From Helopsaltes ochotensis (taxonomy: Eukaryota > Chordata > Aves > Passeriformes > Locustellidae), in assembly GCA_013400155.1 (NCBI GenBank), contig VXBM01000094.1, positions 1,459,381 to 1,523,380 of the forward strand: DNA of 64,000 nucleotides, written 5' to 3'. Positions 53,801 through 59,954 of this stretch are shown here, piece after piece; the first letter of the stretch is position 1, and the number at the start of each line of letters is the position of its first letter. Both the position numbers and the translations under genes were made by a program. Below the pieces are notes generated by a model. It searched no databases. It worked only from the letters and a program-made list of their open reading frames with translations, and was not told the origin of the DNA.

Positions 53801-56800
53801 TTCTTTTGAAGTGTCTGTCATTGAATTAACCTGCTTGGTGCCATATTGTAGCAAGTATGTAGGGAAGTAACTTTAATTTTGATAGTAAATGCATTTGTTC
53901 ATACTTTCGGCTATTGTCTGAAGGTTCATTTTAAACTAAACATGAAAGAAAATATTTGTCCCCTGTGTATACAACATTTCAAATAAACTCCAGTTAAGAC
54001 AGCTTTATGCAGCAAGTGTTTGATTGATTATGCTAACATCTTTATGATAGCATTTCAGGGTTTTTTCCTAGAACATAGCTTTAAATTTTGTAGGCTGAAA
54101 TCCTCTGTTTGAAACACAAGTGCTACAGGAGAGTAGTAGGATGTTGTGTGTTATTGAGAATGACAAATCTGTAGAATGTAATGTCCCTCAACCTTTATTA
54201 GCTGTGGGGGAAAAGAAAAAAGTCACACTTGAAAATAAGTTTTAAAACAGTGAAAGGCCCATACCTTTCCATCTTATCTTTTAACATCTTTAGCCTGGAT
54301 TGTTCTTCCTGGTACTGTTTACATTGTCAGATGCAGATGTCTCTTCCAGCTGATTTTATTCAGTCACTGCCAAAAATCTGTTGCTGGATATTTGATTTCG
54401 TTAACTCCCCTTGCTCCCTTGAAAATGAGTTGGGTTTTTTTTAATTAATGTAGTTTTTATTTGTAATAGGGTAGTTGATAGAGCAGAGAAAATCAACAAA
54501 CCTAGCTAAGTAATCCTAGTTTATTACTACAGATGTATATGAAACTGAAAAAGCTCGTTTGTTGGGAATTGTAAACACTACAACTTCAGTGTTCTTACAG
54601 ATAGCTGGAATGTGTTATCTAGAGACTGTATTGTTTAACCTAGTACTTTAACTCTATGTAAATGCATGTTTATTTTAATCAGCTCTTTAAATGATGAATT
54701 AATTATACAAGTCTGTTTTCATAGGTAAAGACATTGGGATACTAGAAAAGTTTCATTAGGTGTTTTAGTGTTGCTGGATTCAAAGACTTTTTTAAAGAGT
54801 GTTTTCTAGCTTTGAAATACTTCAGCCCCACAAATGTCTTCAGAGAGATAATTTCAGCATTTTACTGTTCTAACTATGCATCTTTATAGCCAATGGCAAG
54901 TTAGGCAGGTAGACATCCAAACACTTTCATGGATCTGGCTCCTAGCACATGTGGTATTCCAGGCCATTAGCTTGGGGAATAAAGTATCTACACAGTGATT
55001 TTTTCCCCTCGGTATCCTAGAAGTACACATTACCTTTTCTCAATACCATTTTATTGCTCTTTGTACAATTTCTGGCCCATATTGCTTGTTATACAAAGGC
55101 TGACCTTCATTATATTTATTATATAATTTATTATTCCATTATATAGTTAAGAAATAATATCAAATACTTTGAAGTCATTACTATTCTTCCATCTAACAGT
55201 TTGGTTTTGGATACTTCAAATAGGTTTATTTGATGGTTTTATACATTCAGATAGCAGCTGTTTTCTCTGTTATACCTTAATAGCATTCCAGTTTATATTT
55301 TCCTGACACATATCAAGGAATCATAACCTTTACTTCTGTGATCTTATAAAGCTTGCAGTATTTTATCTATAAGGCTTAATTTGGCCAATATGTCTACAAG
55401 TTGTAAAGTAGTATTTCTTATCTAACATCTTTTGTTCGTAAAGAAATTCTGATTGTAAATCAACTCATGCATTGTTCGTAACTTCTAAAGTGCTAATGAA
55501 GTTTTAGTAGTTTTGCTGAACTTGTATACAGTTGATTGGGGGTTTTTTTCCAAACATTAAGACAGAAATTGTTGTCTTATTTCAAGAGCTCTTGCAGCGT
55601 TGTTTTCAACCTTTTGGTTCAGCAGACAACCTTTTTGTCAATTAGAAATACCCAACCTTTTATTTGGCCGGGGCAAGGGTATTTCGTAAAATGCTTTGTT
55701 TTCTTGCCACAAAAACTCTAGGAAGCCCTGTTACGAAAGAAATGCTGTCAAGTGGCTTTCCTCCTGCCTTTATCACTGATGTTCAATAACCATTCAAAAC
55801 TTACAGGGCCAGGTAAGAGCTTTCTTCATAGAGCAGTGACATTATTTCTGGTTAGCCTCCGAAATGTTATATTTGCTGAGAGCTCCAATGCATTTTTCAT
55901 TTGATTTTTTTTGTTTGTTTTTCTTTGTTTTGTGGTTCTATCATCTTTTACAGAAGAGAATTTTTTTTTAAGTTTAGTTTAGCCAACTAAGTCTGCTAAT
56001 GGATCCACTGAGCAGTTATTCAGAAATGTTTGCTAATGTGTCTTGCTTTAGGAAAATATCCAAAATAATTGGATTAAGAATGCAGCATGCAGAGTATTTT
56101 TCCAATAGCAATATTTGGAAAATTGTATATGTGAATGGTGCTATATGCTCATTGTTGCATATATGTGTGTGTTGTAAGCTACAACAGGTTAAGTGAATAT
56201 TTCAACACAGCAAAATAAGTATTTGAAGACAGAAGAAGAAGAATGAGCAGCTCTTGAGTATTTTGGCATAGTATCTTCAAAAAATACTTCAAAATTACAC
56301 CTTGACTTGCTTGATAATTAAGTTTATTTCTTTTTTATATTTTAACTATTTATTGATCCTGCAAAGACTTGTGCACGTGATTAACATTAAGTGGAAGTGT
56401 TCAAGCTGCTAAAACTGGCCAGGTTCTTCACTCCTTGCAAGATTCAGATCTCTGTTTCCTTAATGTTTATATTCTTGAGAATTTTTTTTTCTGTAATGCA
56501 AAACATATTTCTGAACATCCTTGAAGGGTTTTTGTTAGCTTTTCTTAATGGGGTATTTTAAGTGGGAAATCTTCCACTTTTATTGTGGAGTCAGAGCAAA
56601 GGAAATATGTTGTAATGAATGAGGGGAAATGAATAGCAAGCTCTAATAAAAGATTTCATGAGCACTGCCAACGACAGACACACCACCATATTCACCAACT
56701 TTACTGCTATGTCACTCTTTAGTAAAAAATAAAAAAGATCTTGTTTACTATTAGTGTTCCAAAGGGAATATATCAAAGTGTCATGATTGCTCTAATTCTT

Positions 56801-58390
56801 AGTGCTGTAGCTGGTGAAGTAGTTTGAACCATCTTGCAACACCCTGAAAGCTGGCAGTGTTTGGGTGTTAAGAAACTCGTTTATTTTACATTAGGTCTTA
56901 GGTAGACACATTCATTTGCTCCCATGAACTACTGCATTGGTAAGGACTGTAAGCTGGATTTTTAGAATTTATATCAAGAAGGAGCTTTTTTATAATGTCC
57001 TCTTAAAAAATTACCAATAGTGAGGAGCTGACCTAAAACCTGAAGCTTGTCTTCATGCTTACTTGTCTTCATTGCTCGTTTATAATTATGTACATTTCTC
57101 TGTCTTTGTCTGTATATATCATTCACTGTGTACATTCATACTTGTTTCTGCAGTAAGTTTGTGACTACCTAGGAATTAAAATTCTCAATTTGGTTTTTGC
57201 TTCTCTGGGTCAAAAATATACCTGCCTGGTTGGTGATTCTTTAATTATCTTTTTAATATGCCGTACACTTGCCTGTAGAGAATGAAAATCCAAAGAAGCT
57301 AGAAATGTGACAAAAAATTAAAATAGTGACATCTGTGTTACATAAGTTCTGAAGTCAAATATGTTTGTGAAGTCAGAAATAGTCTCTAGGAAGTTGATAT
57401 TTATGACTACTACTGTGAATCATCTGTAATACTGCAAATACCTCATGTAGATGTTTTACTTGAATCACTTCTGCTACCTGAACAGAATTTGATACTACTT
57501 GAAGCCTTGTTAGATACTAAAGTACCTAATTTGCTTTGGTTTTTTAAATTTGCATTGTAGGTTTTGACTTTTGCCTATAAGCATGCATTGGTAAATAAAA
57601 TGTATGGAAGAGGTCTCAAGTTTGCCACAAAACTTGCAGAAGAAAAGCCAACAAAGGACAACTTAAAAAACTGCATTCAGGTAAGGGGTTTTTGGTCAAG
57701 TAATGGGGCTGCGTTCATGCTGTGTAAACTTTCATAAGATAAAAGTCTTCTGGAATTTTTTGTACTCCTCTCATTTTTAGAAAGCACTAAATGTAACATT
57801 TTAATTTTATCCAGGTTTCGTAACTCAGCATTCATTTTAAACAGTGTTTTTTCCCTTCCTTTTTCTAGAATAGCTTGTTTGTGAGTAACTTATTTTTAGC
57901 AGATTTACTTTTTGGAACTTACTTTGGGGCATAAAGGAAAGTACAGACAACTTAATGAAAGATACCTGCATAAAAATCCCCTTATGCTGCTGTTTAACCA
58001 CTGTTATTTTTTACTATTACTAATCATAATTACTGCTTGTAGAATTTAATGGAGAATTGATGGGAATTCTTAAGATTAAATTCTTGTGCATTACGTTGAA
58101 AGAATATGGATCATATAGAATAGGGAGGAGGGGTCCCTCTTTCAGGGCTGAGGAATTCAAAGCTTACCAGATCTCCAATGTGTTGTCTTTCTGATAATAG
58201 ACATTTTTAGTAAAATGTTGATATCAGTGCAGTGTTTGTTTAGATTTAGATGTTAAAAGGAGTAAGACTCATTTTTTTAATGTGTGCTTTTTTTCTTCAG
58301 CTAATGAAGTTGCTTGGATGGACTCATTGTGCAACTTTCACTGCAAATTGGCTTCCTGTCATGTATCCACCTGATTATTGTGTGTTCTAG
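8716..58390 (+). CDS. TPP2: TPP2, tripeptidyl peptidase II (whole coding span, 29 exons plus 1 optional microexon)
   Basis: Cytosolic serine exopeptidase of the subtilisin (S8) family. It removes tripeptides from free N-termini, acts downstream of the proteasome, and in known orthologs assembles into a multi-megadalton spindle. Joined coding exons: 8716-8877, 14536-14664, 16384-16479, 16885-16989, 17624-17748, 18460-18623, 19717-19871, 20878-20954, 21481-21608, 23480-23579, 25563-25711, 25840-25955, 27572-27740, 29625-29782, 30285-30361, 31197-31303, 32107-32261, 33365-33481, 35090-35190, 37123-37219, 37490-37627, 39436-39680, 39882-39960, (41838-41876 optional), 48447-48598, 48697-48793, 49663-49793, 51045-51252, 57561-57680, 58301-58390. 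The total is 1248 residues, with no frameshift or internal stop. The predicted catalytic set is intact: D43, H263, oxyanion N361 and S448. The glutamates that hold the substrate N-terminus correspond to E304 and E330. The start at 8716 matches the mammalian N-terminus and has a good Kozak context. Confidence 0.98.
8878..14535 (+). other. TPP2: TPP2 intron 1
   Basis: The first ~330 bases continue the CpG-rich promoter region. The rest is ordinary AT-rich intron with a T/G-rich tract near 13305-13395 and a minus-strand CR1 at 13619-13957. No internal exon is supported. Confidence 0.85.
13619..13957 (-). mobile_element. CR1 3'-end fragment in TPP2 intron 1
   Basis: GAGTTGGAAGGGACCTTGAA, GTCCAACCTCCCTGCAAGGA and GGGGCATCCACCACCTCTGG follow the CR1 consensus order in reverse. 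The element ends near a CAGGCTCCTTAT block. Confidence 0.9.
14536..14664 (+). CDS. TPP2: TPP2 exon 2 (residues 55-97)
   Basis: Acceptor TTTCCAG before ATTACAACT; donor AAA before GTAAGT; phase 0 at both ends, 129 nt. It encodes ITTDGKPKIIDIIDTTGSGD, a clear match to the TPP2 region that begins the insert between the catalytic Asp and His. Confidence 0.96.
14769..15335 (-). mobile_element. Endogenous retrovirus solo LTR in TPP2 intron 2 (antisense)
   Basis: Plus strand starts TGTGGTTTAAACCCAGCTGG, the reverse of the LTR 3' end. It includes GTTGAGATAAAG and CAGTTTAATAGG (the poly(A) region reversed), then GCAACAGCTAAAATATCCCT and GCTACTGTGAAGAAAAT. The 8-bp string AACCAGAT flanks it at 14759-14766 and 15334-15341. 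No internal retroviral genes are present and the promoter TATA region is decayed. Confidence 0.75.
16384..16479 (+). CDS. TPP2: TPP2 exon 3 (residues 98-129)
   Basis: Acceptor CTATAG, donor CAG before GTAAGG, 96 nt, phase 0. It encodes NPSGKYHIGIKNGYDIYPKA, typical of the TPP2 Asp-His insert. Confidence 0.96.
16885..16989 (+). CDS. TPP2: TPP2 exon 4 (residues 130-164)
   Basis: Acceptor TTTTACAG, donor CAG before GTTTGC (a weak donor, supported by phase and homology), 105 nt, phase 0. It encodes the charged segment KERKEKLWDPVHRLALAEAC of the Asp-His insert. Confidence 0.95.
17624..17748 (+). CDS. TPP2: TPP2 exon 5 (residues 165-206)
   Basis: Acceptor CTTGTTAG, donor GGAG before GTAAAT, 125 nt, ending in phase 2. 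It encodes VNKLIKEELQNQVELLNSFE and a DPGPVYDCVVWYDGETW block. The last codon (Arg) is completed by exon 6. Confidence 0.96.
18460..18623 (+). CDS. TPP2: TPP2 exon 6 (residues 206-261)
   Basis: Acceptor GTCAACAG, donor GGAG before GTAAAT, 164 nt. It encodes the end of the Asp-His insert, including YKEAQEYGSFGTSEMLNYSV and NIYDDGNLLSIVTSGG, and leads directly into the catalytic-histidine exon. Confidence 0.96.
19385..19640 (-). mobile_element. CR1 internal fragment in TPP2 intron 6
   Basis: The plus strand has TTGAACCTCATACAATTGGC, CTGTCCAGATCCCTTTGTAG and TCCAGATCATCAAAAAAATA, an internal CR1 block in reverse. Both ends are truncated and the 3' tail is absent. Confidence 0.7.
19717..19871 (+). 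CDS. TPP2: TPP2 exon 7, catalytic His exon (residues 261-312)
   Basis: Acceptor TTGCACAG, donor GCT before GTGGGTG, 155 nt. It contains the subtilisin motif GAHGTHVAS, with catalytic H263 encoded at 19722-19724. E304 in LSTMETGTG corresponds to one of the glutamates that bind the free N-terminus of substrate and set the tripeptide register. Confidence 0.97.
20878..20954 (+). CDS. TPP2: TPP2 exon 8 (residues 313-338)
   Basis: Acceptor TTATCAG, donor TCTGG before GTGAGT, 77 nt, ending in phase 2. It encodes CDLVNYSYGEATHWPNSG. E330 is the second glutamate expected to contact the substrate N-terminus. Confidence 0.96.
21481..21608 (+). CDS. TPP2: TPP2 exon 9, oxyanion Asn exon (residues 338-381)
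   Basis: Acceptor CTTACTTCAG, donor ATAG before GTAAAT, 128 nt. It encodes VIYVSSAGNNGPCLSTVG. N361, the first Asn of the GNNG motif, is the predicted oxyanion-hole residue. Confidence 0.97.
23480..23579 (+). CDS. TPP2: TPP2 exon 10 (residues 381-414)
   Basis: Acceptor TTTTACAG, donor CCTAG before GTTGGT (a weak donor fixed by phase), 100 nt. It encodes GVGAYVSPDMMVAEYSL and YTWSSRGP, part of the subtilisin core around the substrate pocket. Confidence 0.96.
24411..24437. repeat. (CA)n microsatellite in TPP2 intron 10
   Basis: A pure run of seven AC units at 24421-24434 is flanked by decayed ACAT units. Confidence 0.9.
25563..25711 (+). CDS. TPP2: TPP2 exon 11, catalytic Ser exon (residues 414-464)
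   Basis: Acceptor TCATTAG, donor TCAG before GTAAAG, 149 nt. It holds the subtilisin serine motif NGTSMSSPNACGG. The catalytic S448 codon is TCC at 25663-25665. Confidence 0.97.
25840..25955 (+). CDS. TPP2: TPP2 exon 12 (residues 464-502)
   Basis: Acceptor AATTTCAG, donor CAG before GTACTT, 116 nt. It encodes YTVHSVRRALENTAVKAENI and AQGHGIIQ, near the end of the peptidase domain. Confidence 0.96.
27572..27740 (+). CDS. TPP2: TPP2 exon 13 (residues 503-559)
   Basis: Acceptor TCTAACAG, donor ACAG before GTAGGA, 169 nt. It encodes VDKAYDYLIQNSSF and NRGIYLRDPAQIAAPSDHGV, at the start of the family-specific region after the subtilisin domain. Confidence 0.96.
29625..29782 (+). CDS. TPP2: TPP2 exon 14 (residues 559-611)
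   Basis: Acceptor CCTGACAG, donor GAG before GTATGG, 158 nt. It encodes ISLQLHLALTSNAPWVQCPS and MNQCRHINIRVDPRGL of the central beta-rich region. Confidence 0.96.
30285..30361 (+). CDS. TPP2: TPP2 exon 15 (residues 612-637)
   Basis: Acceptor TTGTTAG, donor CAAG before GTGAGT, 77 nt, ending in phase 2. It encodes VCGYDIAMPNAGPLFRVPVT, a conserved TPP2 block. Confidence 0.95.
31197..31303 (+). CDS. TPP2: TPP2 exon 16 (residues 637-673)
   Basis: Acceptor CATACAG, donor GCTG before GTAAGT, 107 nt. It encodes YTDVHFKPGQIRRHFIDVPQ, a close match to TPP2. Confidence 0.96.
32107..32261 (+). CDS. TPP2: TPP2 exon 17 (residues 673-724)
   Basis: Acceptor TAATCTAG, donor CTTA before GTAAGT, 155 nt. 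It encodes AKFVLHAVQLVKQKAYRSHE and FSSLPEKGSVTEAFPVL of the central beta-rich region. Confidence 0.96.
33365..33481 (+). CDS. TPP2: TPP2 exon 18 (residues 725-763)
   Basis: Acceptor GTTACCCAG, donor ATG before GTAAGT, 117 nt, phase 0. It encodes AGKTIEFCVARWWASLSDVS and SFHGVLCGAPQLNM. The exon is largely open on the opposite strand too, which has no independent support as coding. Confidence 0.95.
33848..33877. repeat. Perfect 13-bp hairpin in TPP2 intron 18
   Basis: CACTCCTTGAACT (33848-33860), loop TAGG, then the exact reverse complement (33865-33877). No known element is recognised around it. Confidence 0.85.
34929..34978. repeat. Perfect 25-bp tandem duplication
   Basis: Bases 34929-34953 and 34954-34978 are identical and adjacent. 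The unit itself is made of ATTACA/AGTATT-like substrings. It lies in TPP2 intron 18, about 110 bases before exon 19. Confidence 0.9.
35090..35190 (+). CDS. TPP2: TPP2 exon 19 (residues 764-797)
   Basis: Acceptor CTTCTAG, donor CTCAG before GTAGAG, 101 nt, ending in phase 2. It encodes HASEGIVRFDVQSLLKYEDI and LKSWVQTL. Confidence 0.95.
37123..37219 (+). CDS. TPP2: TPP2 exon 20 (residues 797-829)
   Basis: Acceptor AACTGCAG, donor CAG before GTAAGT, 97 nt. It encodes RPVSAKIKPLGSRDILPNNR and LYEMILTYNFHQ. Confidence 0.96.
37490..37627 (+). CDS. TPP2: TPP2 exon 21 (residues 830-875)
   Basis: Acceptor TTTAATAG, donor CAG before GTACAG, 138 nt, phase 0. It encodes PKSGEVTPSCPLLCELLYES and WIIFDQNKRQMGSGDAYPHQ, nearly invariant in TPP2. 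Confidence 0.96.
39436..39680 (+). CDS. TPP2: TPP2 exon 22 (residues 876-957)
   Basis: Acceptor CTTTCAG, donor CAA before GTAAGT, 245 nt, the longest TPP2 coding exon here. It encodes YSVKLEKGDYTIRLQIRHEQ, LGKKKSNSLTLPPKHSQPFF and VTSLPDDK. The final Lys codon is completed in exon 23. Confidence 0.97.
39882..39960 (+). CDS. TPP2: TPP2 exon 23 (residues 957-983)
   Basis: Acceptor TAAACAG, donor GCT before GTGAGT, 79 nt, ending in phase 0. It encodes IPKGAGPGCYLAGSLTLSKT and ELGKKA. The next constitutive exon is 8.5 kb away, and the optional 39-nt exon 24 lies between them. Confidence 0.96.
41838..41876 (+). CDS. TPP2: TPP2 exon 24, optional 13-residue microexon
   Basis: A 39-nt open exon with acceptor CTCCCAG and donor AAG before GTACTG, phase 0 on both sides, so it can be included or skipped without changing frame. 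It encodes GQSAAKRQGKFKK, between ELGKKA and DVLTVHYH. From memory this is the 13-residue insert of a known mammalian TPP2 splice form. It is very basic (six Lys/Arg in 13) and adjoins the Lys/Glu-rich linker of exon 25. Use in this species is inferred from conservation and splice sites, without transcript data. Confidence 0.85.
43170..44127 (+). mobile_element. Long CR1 fragment (reverse-transcriptase end to 3' tail) in TPP2 intron 24
   Basis: Starts in the reverse transcriptase region (CAGGGCTCTATCTTCAGCCC, then AACATCTTCATTAATGACTT-like sequence), with the catalytic FADD region mutated. It continues through GGCAGCCTCACCTCGAATAC and TGGAACAGGCTCCCCATGGA to GGAGCTGGACTTGATGATCC and a tail near ATTCTATG. 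At about 960 bases it is the longest CR1 in the window. Frames are broken throughout. Confidence 0.9.
44370..44812 (-). mobile_element. CR1 internal fragment, minus orientation, TPP2 intron 24
   Basis: The plus strand shows GGGGCACACTGCCGGCTCAT, TTGTTGAACTTTATGAGGCT, CACTCCTCCCAGTTTGGTGC and GACCCCTGGAGCATACCATT, the reverse of an internal CR1 block. It faces the plus-oriented copy that ends at 44127. Confidence 0.8.
48447..48598 (+). CDS. TPP2: TPP2 exon 25 (residues 984-1034)
   Basis: Acceptor CACCTTCAG, donor CCAA before GTATGT, 152 nt, ending in phase 2. It begins DVLTVHYHLIPSPSKSKNG, continues with a low-complexity Lys/Glu run (KEKEKEQEKEKDAKEEF), and ends in LRDLKIQWMTK. The charged run is present in TPP2 orthologs. 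Confidence 0.96.
48697..48793 (+). CDS. TPP2: TPP2 exon 26 (residues 1034-1066)
   Basis: Acceptor CTTCTAG, only 98 nt after exon 25. Donor AAG before GTTATT (weak, fixed by phase), 97 nt. It encodes IELKEAFPNHLPLYVARLHQ and LDSEK of the C-terminal helical region. Confidence 0.95.
49663..49793 (+). CDS. TPP2: TPP2 exon 27 (residues 1067-1110)
   Basis: Acceptor CTTTTAG, donor AAAA before GTACCT, 131 nt, ending in phase 2. It encodes ERMKRLDEIVEAANTVISHI and DQTALAVYFAMKTDPRPD. Confidence 0.96.
51045..51252 (+). CDS. TPP2: TPP2 exon 28 (residues 1110-1179)
   Basis: Acceptor TCCCTAG, donor AAG before GTAAGA, 208 nt. It encodes EMEKQKSTLVDALCRKGSAL, an acidic linker (DAEGKDEDHES) and ETFWETTKWTDLFDSK. 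The acidic linker is the least conserved part of the exon. Confidence 0.96.
52832..53292 (-). mobile_element. Partial endogenous retrovirus LTR in TPP2 intron 28 (antisense)
   Basis: Same family as the copies at 1942 and 14769: CAAGCAAAACAAAACAAGGA, TTTATATACTGAGTATGATG (TATA region reversed), CAGCTCCTTGTGCACCACCA and CCAGCTGCTGTGAAGAAAAT. The LTR 3' end, beyond the poly(A) region, is missing, so this copy is broken on its left side. Confidence 0.7.
57561..57680 (+). CDS. TPP2: TPP2 exon 29 (residues 1180-1219)
   Basis: Acceptor CATTGTAG, donor CAG before GTAAGG, 120 nt, phase 0. It encodes VLTFAYKHALVNKMYGRGLK and FATKLAEEKPTKDNLKNCIQ. Confidence 0.96.
58301..58390 (+). CDS. TPP2: TPP2 exon 30, C-terminus (residues 1220-1248)
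   Basis: Acceptor TTCTTCAG. It encodes LMKLLGWTHCATFTANWLPV and MYPPDYCVF, then TAG at 58388-58390. The C-terminal PPDYCVF end matches mammalian TPP2 exactly, so the gene is complete. Confidence 0.97.
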   Translation, partial: LMKLLGWTHCATFTANWLPVMYPPDYCVF

Positions 58391-59205
58391 AGAATCAACA
58401 CTTGTAAAATTAATATGATTTTATATGGGACAGGATAGGAAAAGAGAAGTTTGACTTTTTATTCGAACGCATGTTTTCATTACTGAATGCTGATTATTAA
58501 ATTGTGTGTATTTATCAGTAAAGGCACCTGGGTATGGCTTAATACCTGTCAACCTAACTCCTGTCATCAGGGAGTTTCCTTATTGTGCATCCCATTGCTG
58601 GCAATGGATGTGCCAGAACTGCCAACATCAAGGATTTGGAATTTGTTTGGAAAGAATTACTGCATGCATGTTATGTTCTGAATTGTTACTTTTAACTGCA
58701 AACCTGTAAAAGTTCTGTATTTTTTATGGTACACTGAATTTTAACATGTTTGATCTTAATTTCAATTGTATGAAGGCCTTAAAGCTACTTCAAGAGTAGC
58801 TAAAATCTTACTTATTAGGTGAAAATAATGGACACCTGTATTGTTTGCGAGAGTTTACATTTAACATTTTTAAGAAAAATTCAACCTCTCAAACTGTTAC
58901 AATGTTTCTCAGAATTGCTGATGCATAGGTACTCCGGTAAATTTTCAAAACTCGTCATTTTGAAGTGATTTCAGGCAAACTCAGAAATCCTGGTGAAGCT
59001 GACTATCAGGACAGGCTGATACATGTATAGAAGTGCCAGACAGTTACATCTTGATCAGATACTGTAAAGCTATATATAGATGTTTATTAATGTTACAAAT
59101 ATAAAACACAGTAGAATAAATGTGCAAAGTTGAAGATCAAAAATCACCATGTACACTCTGATACTTTAAAAGATTTTTATAATGAATAAAAATACTGAAG
59201 CTAAA
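58391..59205 (+). other. TPP2: TPP2 3' UTR (approximate end)
   Basis: AT-rich sequence follows the TAG. AATAAA signals occur at 59115-59120 and 59185-59190, giving likely cleavage near 59135 and 59205. No repeat is recognised here. The interval also contains a minus-strand AATAAA at 59083-59088 that could serve METTL21C. Confidence 0.6.
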
Positions 59206-59559
59206 AATTGTATTGGTTTCTGGATGAGTACCTAAATAACACTTGCTTGAAAGAAAGCAGCTTACAAACAGCAGAGGTTCAGTGCAGCCCAAAAGATCAA
59301 TGCTTTTTGTTAAAGCCTTCTTACTAACATTGTTCTTTCAGTGAAGGGGAGTTGGTCAGTTTGAACAGGTCATACGTATCAACCAGAGACAAACTGCTAT
59401 ACCTTTTGCCTTGCTGGTTATTTTTATACTTGCAATGCAAAACTCAGATGCAACTGCAACTTTACAACCATAAATGCACAGAAGGTGCAACAGAATCTTG
59501 GAAAGCATTCCAATCTGTGAGGTGCTGCCAGTAAATCAAGATCAGTAATAGTTTTCTCT
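59206..59559 (-). other. METTL21C: Sequence between convergent genes, likely METTL21C 3' UTR
   Basis: Follows the METTL21C stop codon. No minus-strand AATAAA was seen in it. The first one found is at 59088-59083, inside the predicted TPP2 3' UTR. A 60-codon plus-strand frame at 59352-59534 has no recognisable similarity. Confidence 0.5.
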
Positions 59560-59954
59560 TTAATTCTTTCTTACTGTGGCTTTAAGCAGCTTGACATTTG
59601 ATTCTGGAAATTCTGCTAGGATGGTTGTGTTAAATATATTGCAAACTTTTTCCAAAAATTCATAGTCTGTACTGAATCTGAATTTATTTGCCCATAGTAG
59701 TATTGTTCCTGGCTTACAAAAGTACACCATTGTTGTTAGCAGGGGCTCCAGAGCTCCGTGGTGGTACACAACATCAGTTGCCAGTATGAAATCATAATGG
59801 TAAGTTGATACAGGAAAGTCTTCATTGAGGCCTTCTCCCCATACCAGTTTTCTCACTTCAGGTTTGTGCATATTCAAGTTCTGTGTGTTTCTCGAAATAT
59901 TGTATGAGAGATTTTCAAGAACTTCAGGCAAATCAGTAGCTGTAACATGAGCTC
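59560..59954 (-). CDS. METTL21C: METTL21C coding exon 4, C-terminus (residues 135-265)
   Basis: Acceptor TTCTTTAG at 59955, stop TAA at 59562-59560. It encodes GAHVTATDLPEVLENLSYNI, the catalytic-face motif DVVYHH (195-200), and ends AEFPESNVKLLKATVRKN. The exon is intact across its 131 residues. Confidence 0.96.

Larger units (their letters stand above)
48794..58300 (+). other. TPP2: TPP2 introns 26 to 29
   Basis: Introns are 48794-49662, 49794-51044, 51253-57560 and 57681-58300. The 6.3-kb intron 28 holds a partial antisense LTR at 52832-53292 and otherwise unremarkable AT-rich sequence. Confidence 0.85.
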
